Positions 13,179 to 17,351 of a stretch of 17,351 nucleotides of DNA are shown piece after piece. The stretch's first letter is position 1, and every line of letters starts with the position of its first letter. The position numbers were made by a program, and so were the translations under genes. The DNA is from an uncultured bacterium (lineage in GTDB: Bacteria; Patescibacteriota; Saccharimonadia; Saccharimonadales; Saccharimonadaceae): assembly GCA_903844835.1 (NCBI GenBank), contig CAIMUU010000071.1, positions 1 to 17,351 on the forward strand, in the 5' to 3' direction. The notes below the pieces were generated by a model. That model was not told where the DNA came from, ran no database searches, and saw only the letters and a list, made by a program, of their open reading frames with translations.

Positions 13179-14713
13179 ACAAGGCACCTCGCCAAGCTAA
13201 CCAGTTCTGGCCGGCTTTCTACAAAAAGATACTCACAATAGTAGTTTTGACACAGGTATTTATATCGTTATCAATTGTCGCAGTCCTGGTCCTAACAAAT
13301 GCTTATTCAATCGCCTCGACACAACTCTGGATAATTGTTGCCGGGCTTTTTGTCATCAGCTTGGCCCTAAACTTAATTATCTTTAAATTCGCAGCTAATC
13401 CAACCAGAGATTTAATGGCAGCCGTGCTTAGTGTCGCAGGCGAACGCTCGACGCTAACGCCACCCAGCCCTAATGACGAGTCTTTTAAAAAAAGTGGCTT
13501 TGGCGATGCCCTACAAACAATCTACAAATTATCTAGCTCCCAACCAATAACACCAACCTCGGCAATCACAAAAACACCTACCAAATCTGATTTTGATGTT
13601 ACGACCGCACTAGACTCAACGACCTGTGGCTTTGTTGCACTGAATCATAATCGTGAAATTATCTATTGCAACAGGACAGCTCCAACCCATGTTGACAACA
13701 ATAATGTCAGAATTCTTGATTTGATATTCAATGGCAATGACACTCTAGATAATTGGTTGAATAATTGCGAAGAAAGTTCGGTTCATTCCGACCGTGTTTG
13801 GACCAGAATACCTAATTGTCTACCAAATCAAGAAAACCGTCATTTTTTTGACGTTTTTGCATCTTATCAAAAGGGCGCTACAGCCGAAACAATCCTGACC
13901 CTGGTAGACCGAACCAGCTCATATATTGTTGACGAAGATAATCTTGATTTTATTTCCTTTGCCGCGCATGAACTGCGTGGCCCAATTACAGTTATTCGAG
14001 GCTATTTGGACGTGTTAGAAGATGAATTAGGCGAAACGCTTCAAGATGAACAGCGTGAATTATTTCATCGCCTAGTTGTGTCAGCCAATCGTCTATCGGG
14101 CTACATCAACAACATCTTAAACACGTCTCGTTACGACCGTCGTCATCTTAAAATATATCTCAAACAAGACACCGTTGCCGCAACCTACGACATTATTAGT
14201 GATGACATGAAGTTGCGTGCCAGTTCGCAAAATCGACTTTTGGCGGTCAATATTCCAACTAATCTACCCGCCATTGCTGTCGACCGCGCCAGCATGAGTG
14301 AGGTGTTTAGTAATCTAATCGACAACGCCATTAAATACAGCAATGAGGGTGGCTCAATCAGCGTGACCGCCAAAGTCAATCGAGACTTTGTAGAAGTGGC
14401 AGTCCAAGATAGTGGCATCGGTATGCCAGATAACGTAGTCAGACAATTATTCCAAAAATTCTATCGCTCGCATCGTTCGCGCGAAACGGTTGCTGGGACA
14501 GGCATTGGCCTGTATATCAGCAAAGCTATCGTTGAATCACATGGTGGCTCAATTAGCGTCCGTAGCGAAGAAGGCAAGGGCTCAACCTTTACCGTCTCAA
14601 TTCCAATTTATGCCACAGTTGCAGATAAACTCAAAGCAGGCGATAATAGCAATGAAGGCCTCATTAGTGAAGGCAAGGGCTGGATTAATAATCATTCAAT
14701 GTTTAGAGGCTAG
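13169..14713 (+). CDS. Membrane sensor histidine kinase with a PAS-like domain
   Basis: The 514-residue protein has two adjacent membrane helices (about 19-45 and 52-74) with almost no outer loop, so the signal is probably sensed in the membrane or by a partner. A PAS-like segment (about 141-250) leads into the dimerisation box FISFAAHELRGPITVIRGYL with phospho-acceptor His267. The ATPase domain has N-box SNLIDNAIKYS (Asn382, Asn386), G1 DSGIGMP (414-420), F-box FQKFYRS and G2 GTGIGLYISKAI (443-454). All catalytic motifs look intact. About 34 unassigned residues follow the ATPase core. The start overlaps the DUF3048 stop by 10 bases and the receiver gene follows after 28 bases, making a two-component pair. 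Confidence 0.95.
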   Translation: MELNKAPRQANQFWPAFYKKILTIVVLTQVFISLSIVAVLVLTNAYSIASTQLWIIVAGLFVISLALNLIIFKFAANPTRDLMAAVLSVAGERSTLTPPSPNDESFKKSGFGDALQTIYKLSSSQPITPTSAITKTPTKSDFDVTTALDSTTCGFVALNHNREIIYCNRTAPTHVDNNNVRILDLIFNGNDTLDNWLNNCEESSVHSDRVWTRIPNCLPNQENRHFFDVFASYQKGATAETILTLVDRTSSYIVDEDNLDFISFAAHELRGPITVIRGYLDVLEDELGETLQDEQRELFHRLVVSANRLSGYINNILNTSRYDRRHLKIYLKQDTVAATYDIISDDMKLRASSQNRLLAVNIPTNLPAIAVDRASMSEVFSNLIDNAIKYSNEGGSISVTAKVNRDFVEVAVQDSGIGMPDNVVRQLFQKFYRSHRSRETVAGTGIGLYISKAIVESHGGSISVRSEEGKGSTFTVSIPIYATVADKLKAGDNSNEGLISEGKGWINNHSMFRG

Positions 14714-14715
14714 TC

Positions 14716-14734
14716 CTCCAAAAAAGTTTAGGAG
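14716..14734 (+). promoter_or_regulatory. Possible hairpin masking the receiver gene's ribosome-binding site
   Basis: CTCC (14716-14719) can pair with GGAG (14731-14734) of the Shine-Dalgarno site, with three more A-T pairs inside after one mismatch. It begins 3 bases after the kinase stop codon, so ribosomes finishing the kinase would open it. The stem is weak; this is a suggestion of translational coupling. Confidence 0.3.
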
Positions 14735-14741
14735 AGTAGAT

Positions 14742-15119
14742 ATGTCAATCAAAACAATTCTGTGCATTGAAGACGACCGATTCATCGGCGAAATGTATGT
14801 CCGTAGCCTCAAAAAAGCCGGCTACGAGGTTGATTGGGTTGTTGATGGCAATGATGGCCTAGTTTCGGCCCGCAACAAGTCTTATGACCTTATATTGCTC
14901 GACGTTATGTTGCCAGAGCGCCGTGGCACTGAAATATTAAAGGCCCTGCGTGGTGGCAAGGTTGACTTAATACCAAATTCCCGCGTTATTGTTATGACTA
15001 ATTTTGAGCAAGATGAAGAATCTCGCGACGCCATGGAACAACATGCCGACGCCTATTTGATCAAAGCTGAGATTACGCCAAAGAAATTGATTTCTGTTAT
15101 CGAGCAATTGGAGAAGTGA
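14742..15119 (+). CDS. Single-domain response regulator (receiver only)
   Basis: The 125-residue protein is a complete CheY-like receiver: acidic pair Asp11-Asp12 in CIEDD, phospho-acceptor Asp54 in ILLDVMLPERRG, Thr86 in VIVMTN and Lys108 in YLIKAE. There is no output domain after it, so its effect must run through protein contacts or a phosphorelay. The ATG at 14742 is preferred over an in-frame upstream ATG (14490) because the extra 84 residues overlap the kinase gene in another frame, and AGGAG (14730-14734) lies 7 bases before 14742. The partner kinase is directly upstream. The TGA stop is part of the next gene's extended -10 box. Confidence 0.95.
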   Translation: MSIKTILCIEDDRFIGEMYVRSLKKAGYEVDWVVDGNDGLVSARNKSYDLILLDVMLPERRGTEILKALRGGKVDLIPNSRVIVMTNFEQDEESRDAMEQHADAYLIKAEITPKKLISVIEQLEK

Positions 15120-15125
15120 TACAAT
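15117..15125 (+). promoter_or_regulatory. Extended -10 promoter of the coiled-coil gene, overlapping the receiver stop codon
   Basis: TG-A-TACAAT: the TGA is the response-regulator stop codon. The hexamer 15120-15125 ends 6 bases before ATG 15132, giving a predicted leaderless mRNA. Confidence 0.5.
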
Positions 15126-15131
15126 AATTAT

Positions 15132-15485
15132 ATGAAAGACGCCGTAGCAACCAGAAAAGATATTGACGACGTTCTTCATGTTGTGAAGGGATTTGTCCAA
15201 CAGTCTAGTGAACAATTTGCTGAGGTAATTGATCGCTTGGACAAAGCAGACAGTCGATTTGATAAATTTGCTTTCAGCGTAAACGATCGATTTGATAAAA
15301 TCGAAGACAGAATAACCGACTTAGAAAAAACCCATAATCGCATTGCAAATACTATCGGCCGTTTTTTGGCAAGAATCGACAGCTACGAAACCGAACAGAC
15401 CGCTCGTGATAGCCAATTCAATAAATTGCTTAAATGGGCCCGAAAAGTCTCTAAGCAAACTGGGATCCCGATAGAAGGGCTATAA
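15132..15485 (+). CDS. Small coiled-coil protein of unknown function
   Basis: The 117-residue protein starts MKDAVATRKDIDDVLHVVKG and is charged and helical throughout. Heptad-like spacing of hydrophobic residues runs from about 20 to 95, with the repeated motif (S/D)RFDK at DSRFDKFAF and NDRFDKIEDR. A basic C-terminus ends KWARKVSKQTGIPIEGL. There is no membrane segment or signal peptide and no catalytic motif. It lies 12 bases after the response regulator but appears to have its own promoter. It could still be a partner of the two-component pair. The family is not recognised beyond a general resemblance to small coiled-coil proteins of unknown function. Confidence 0.7.
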   Translation: MKDAVATRKDIDDVLHVVKGFVQQSSEQFAEVIDRLDKADSRFDKFAFSVNDRFDKIEDRITDLEKTHNRIANTIGRFLARIDSYETEQTARDSQFNKLLKWARKVSKQTGIPIEGL

Positions 15486-15516
15486 AAGTCTATTACGGTA
15501 GTCTCTCCGCTTAGAC

Positions 15517-15571
15517 AGTCATTAAAGATAATTTATATAATTATATATAGAAGGAATTGTCCTTAATGACT
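15517..15571. repeat. Long imperfect inverted repeat in the coiled-coil/hydrolase gap
   Basis: Arms 15517-15533 and 15555-15571 pair over 17 positions with one A-C mismatch and one G-T pair; the outer nine bases AGTCATTAA/TTAATGACT are perfect. The 21-base loop contains the palindrome TATATAATTATATA. The 3' arm overlaps the putative -35 of the next gene. It could be an operator, a weak terminator or a cruciform-forming site. Confidence 0.5.
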
Positions 15572-15586
15572 TTTATAAGTTAAGAT
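15557..15586 (+). promoter_or_regulatory. Possible promoter of the alpha/beta hydrolase gene
   Basis: TTGTCC (15557-15562), an 18-base spacer and TAAGAT (15581-15586), which ends 7 bases before ATG 15594. The hexamers are poor, but the -10 to ATG spacing matches the leaderless pattern of other genes here. Confidence 0.35.
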
Positions 15587-15593
15587 AAAGAAT

Positions 15594-16466
15594 ATGAGTT
15601 ATCCAATCATAGAAATCAAGACGGCAGATGGCATTAATCTTTATGGCTTACTGTCTGGACCCGCAAGGTCAGATGTCATCTATCTAAATATTCATGGCAC
15701 AGGAAGTAATTTTTATTGCGAAAAATTTCAGGAAATATTCTACGACCAACTGCCACCAATGGGAGTTGATACATTATTCACGAACAATCGAGGTAGTTAC
15801 GCTATGGATAGCTGGCAGGACACGGGTGCAGCTTTAGAGATATTTGAGGACTCGCTATTGGATATTGATGCATGGATTGAATGGGCTATTAAAGAAAATT
15901 ACTCAAAAATTATTCTTTCGGGTCATAGCCACGGAACCGAGAAGGTCGCCTACTATATGAACAATGGAAAACATAAAGACAAGATTTCGGCAATTGTACT
16001 TATGGGCTTTTGCGATTCTTTCGGGACTCAAAAAAATTATGAAAAAACAATTTCCGAAAACTTAATGGCTGAAGCGCTACAAAAAGTCAATAACAATAAG
16101 GGCTACGAATTACTGACCGGGCAAAGACGTGCTCAAGCTGGGGAAGTCCCAATCAGTGCAAAAACATACCTAAATTATTTTTCCAAAGATTCAGAATTGT
16201 CGAAAGTATTACCTTTTAGGGGAAACGCTACTCTTCCAATGATTCGTAAAATTGACGTGCCTATTTTGTGCGTGATCGGTGACCATGATGAGTACACGGT
16301 GATACCAATAGAAGAAGCTGCGTGTCTAATTGAAAAGGAAAACAAATTAGCAAAAGTCTATCAAATCGATGGATCTGGTCATAGTTATGAAGGCTATCAA
16401 CAAGAATTGATTATTCTCATTAAAGATTTCCTAAGCCGGATACTCAAAAAAACTGACAAAGGTTAA
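15594..16466 (+). CDS. Alpha/beta hydrolase (DUF1749-like)
   Basis: The 290-residue protein has the alpha/beta-hydrolase core. IYLNIHGTGSNFY (29-41) is the oxyanion loop, TLFTNNRGSYAMD follows, the nucleophile elbow GHSHG contains Ser112, VPILCVIGDHDEYTV contains the acid (Asp230 or Asp232), and IDGSGHSYEG contains His263. The short N-terminal strands (IIEIKTADGINLYGLL) and length fit small esterase- or peptidase-like hydrolases of the DUF1749 type. There is no signal peptide, so it is cytoplasmic. The substrate cannot be predicted. It converges on the nucleotide pyrophosphatase gene with 44 bases between them and is not in an operon. Confidence 0.8.
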   Translation: MSYPIIEIKTADGINLYGLLSGPARSDVIYLNIHGTGSNFYCEKFQEIFYDQLPPMGVDTLFTNNRGSYAMDSWQDTGAALEIFEDSLLDIDAWIEWAIKENYSKIILSGHSHGTEKVAYYMNNGKHKDKISAIVLMGFCDSFGTQKNYEKTISENLMAEALQKVNNNKGYELLTGQRRAQAGEVPISAKTYLNYFSKDSELSKVLPFRGNATLPMIRKIDVPILCVIGDHDEYTVIPIEEAACLIEKENKLAKVYQIDGSGHSYEGYQQELIILIKDFLSRILKKTDKG

Positions 16467-16510
16467 GTATATTTGGTAATCTCGTCGAGGGATTGCTTGG
16501 ATGATTTGTT

Positions 16511-17062
16511 TTATTTATCTTTACCAACAAACCACTTTGCGAATTGATACCAAACGTAATCTTTAGGATCGTGACTGAACCTTCCCTGTTGTTGACGTTC
16601 ACCAATTGTGAACCCATCAAATTCCGCCAATTGCTCGATTGAATTGCCTGTTCCGCGTGGTTGATTTGCGATCTTACCTGAAAACTTTTGACTAAAAACC
16701 TTAATCTGTTCGCTATCTTTGTATACTATCGTCTCAGAAAAACTAATACTTCTATCTTCGTGGTCATTCAATAAATTTAAAAAATCAGACGGCTTTAACC
16801 AATCCGCTACATCTTTCATGTAGCCACCGGGAAATCCGCTTAGCGCAGGTATATCCCACGACGAATCTGTTATAACGATAGGTTCACCGGCCAATGCAAA
16901 GGCGTCTTCTGCTTTATGCTTAGCAATTTCTATTGGGTCACGAGATTGGATTTCATTTATGTCAAATTGTTTATTTCTAACTTCGATATCAAAATCTGAA
17001 AGTGCAGCTCTAGCTTCACCTATTTTTCTACTATTGCCCGTCACTAAGACTATATATTTCAT
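16511..17062 (-). CDS. Non-canonical purine NTP pyrophosphatase (ITPase/RdgB/HAM1 family)
   Basis: The 183-residue protein shows the HAM1 family layout. VTGNSRKIGEARAAL (7-21) binds the nucleotide triphosphate, EIQSRDPIEIAKHKAEDAF (37-55) follows, and PIVITDSSWDIPALSGFPGGYMKDVADWL (61-89) is the metal/active-site region with TDSSWDIPAL in place of the usual T-D-S-G-L-x-V-x-A-L. The C-terminal part contains FSGKIANQPRGTGN and SHDPKDYVW. The family hydrolyses dITP/ITP/XTP to the monophosphates, keeping deaminated purines out of DNA and RNA. The Ser-Trp for Gly-Leu change suggests a divergent subfamily with different substrate preference. It is transcribed alone with a leaderless-type start. Confidence 0.8.
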   Translation of the reverse strand: MKYIVLVTGNSRKIGEARAALSDFDIEVRNKQFDINEIQSRDPIEIAKHKAEDAFALAGEPIVITDSSWDIPALSGFPGGYMKDVADWLKPSDFLNLLNDHEDRSISFSETIVYKDSEQIKVFSQKFSGKIANQPRGTGNSIEQLAEFDGFTIGERQQQGRFSHDPKDYVWYQFAKWFVGKDK

Positions 17063-17069
17063 GAATAAG

Positions 17070-17075
17070 ATTATA
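17070..17075 (-). promoter_or_regulatory. Extended -10 promoter of the ITPase-like gene
   Basis: On the minus strand TG-T-TATAAT ends 7 bases before the ATG at 17062; no ribosome-binding site lies between. Confidence 0.6.
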
Positions 17076-17104
17076 ACAGGCTTTGCAGATCGACCAGTAT
17101 AATG

Positions 17105-17165
17105 GTGATCTCGCCGTTCAGGCGGTCGGCTAAAGCCTCCCTATTTCCGCTCGGTCGTAAAGATG
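17105..17165. repeat. Terminal repeat, unit 1 (61 bases)
   Basis: This unit is identical to 17243-17303 at 59 of 61 positions. It begins with the box GTGATCTCGCCGTT and contains CGCC-GTTCA-GGCG and GGC-TAAA-GCC mini-hairpins. A TATAAT (17098-17103) lies just upstream. No protein family is recognised in either strand. Confidence 0.85.
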
Positions 17166-17175
17166 GATTATTAAG

Positions 17176-17236
17176 GTGATCTCGCCGTTCCAACGCAAGA
17201 TGTCATAACAATTCGTAAACTTCTTGTTATGACATC
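17176..17236. repeat. Terminal repeat, unit 2: shared box plus a perfect hairpin
   Basis: The box GTGATCTCGCCGTT (17176-17189) is followed by a different body: a perfect 13-base inverted repeat, GATGTCATAACAA (17199-17211) and TTGTTATGACATC (17224-17236), with a 12-base loop. The unit sits between two near-identical 61-base units, so the box recurs at intervals of 71 and 67 bases. Confidence 0.8.
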
Positions 17237-17242
17237 AACGAC

Positions 17243-17303
17243 GTGATCTCGCCGTTTAGGCGGTCGGCTAAAGCCTCCCTATTTCCGCTCGGTCGTAAAA
17301 ATG
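17243..17303. repeat. Terminal repeat, unit 3 (61 bases)
   Basis: Second near-identical copy of unit 1, differing only at positions 15 and 58 of the unit. Together the three units fill most of the region after the ITPase-like gene, which has no recognised gene to the window end. Confidence 0.85.
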
Positions 17304-17351
17304 AGCAAGCTAATTTTTAGCTCCCGTCGCTTCACGAACTCGGATTCGCAC

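Noticed and set aside
12834..13187. 117-residue minus-strand open frame opposite the DUF3048 gene
   Set aside because: It is a reverse-strand shadow of a clear conserved gene, with no motif or start signal of its own.
14490..14741. Upstream extension of the response regulator
   Set aside because: It lies inside the kinase gene in a different frame; the receiver fold starts at 14742 right after a good ribosome-binding site.
17102..17179. Possible 25-codon peptide starting MVISPFRRS in terminal unit 1, with a matching GTG-start peptide in unit 3 (17243-17320)
   Set aside because: The two repeat copies differ at only two bases (one silent, one Asp to Asn), so coding cannot be tested; the ATG overlaps the TATAAT and the composition is arginine-rich like translated repeat DNA.
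17105..17303. CRISPR array
   Set aside because: The common box is only 14 bases, and two of the units are nearly identical over their whole length, so there are no unique spacers; no cas gene is present.

Overview
The window looks like part of a small, AT-rich genome of the Patescibacteria/CPR type, most likely Saccharibacteria-like. This is an inference from gene content: compact small proteins, a sortase, a PEGA-domain membrane protein, DUF3048, two left-handed beta-helix proteins, a DUF4367-like membrane protein, and very short intergenic gaps. No marker gene fixes the taxonomy. TGG codes Trp and TGA is used as a stop (response regulator), so the code appears standard at TGA.

Layout. (1) 1-1595: two divergent glycosyltransferases, a GT4 cut by the window edge and a short GT2, on either side of a symmetric -10 region; probably envelope glycolipid or polysaccharide work. 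(2) 1627-4040: smpB (ribosome rescue), a structured repeat, then an xth/exoA AP endonuclease followed 2 bases later by a proline iminopeptidase. (3) 4065-5187: a strong promoter overlapped by an inverted repeat, then two tandem left-handed beta-helix genes, each with the same short structured leader, closed by a terminator. (4) 5198-6540: a degenerate ribokinase/YjeF-C-like protein and a hemerythrin-like HHE protein. (5) 6541-6858: tRNA-Leu(CAA) on the minus strand and a decayed partial copy of it. (6) 6859-10411: envelope genes: a membrane sortase, a convergent PEGA/propeller-like membrane protein, and a DUF4367-like membrane protein. (7) 10449-15485: gltX, a second copy of the structured repeat, then a DUF3048 - histidine kinase - receiver cluster and a small coiled-coil protein. 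(8) 15594-17351: an alpha/beta hydrolase, a convergent ITPase/RdgB-like nucleotide hydrolase, and a terminal array of near-identical 61-base repeats with a hairpin unit between them.

How it works together. The strongest global pattern is the start signal. Most genes that head a transcription unit have no Shine-Dalgarno sequence. Instead a TATAAT/TACAAT hexamer ends 6-7 bases before the ATG, which predicts leaderless mRNAs. Genes inside operons (iminopeptidase, second beta-helix, response regulator) and a few leadered genes carry clear GGAG-type sites. The most promising candidates for undescribed elements are the 105-115 base hairpin repeat found at 2156-2260 and 11910-12024 (conserved 57-base core, unrelated but self-complementary outer arms), the shared leader of the beta-helix pair, and the terminal repeat array.
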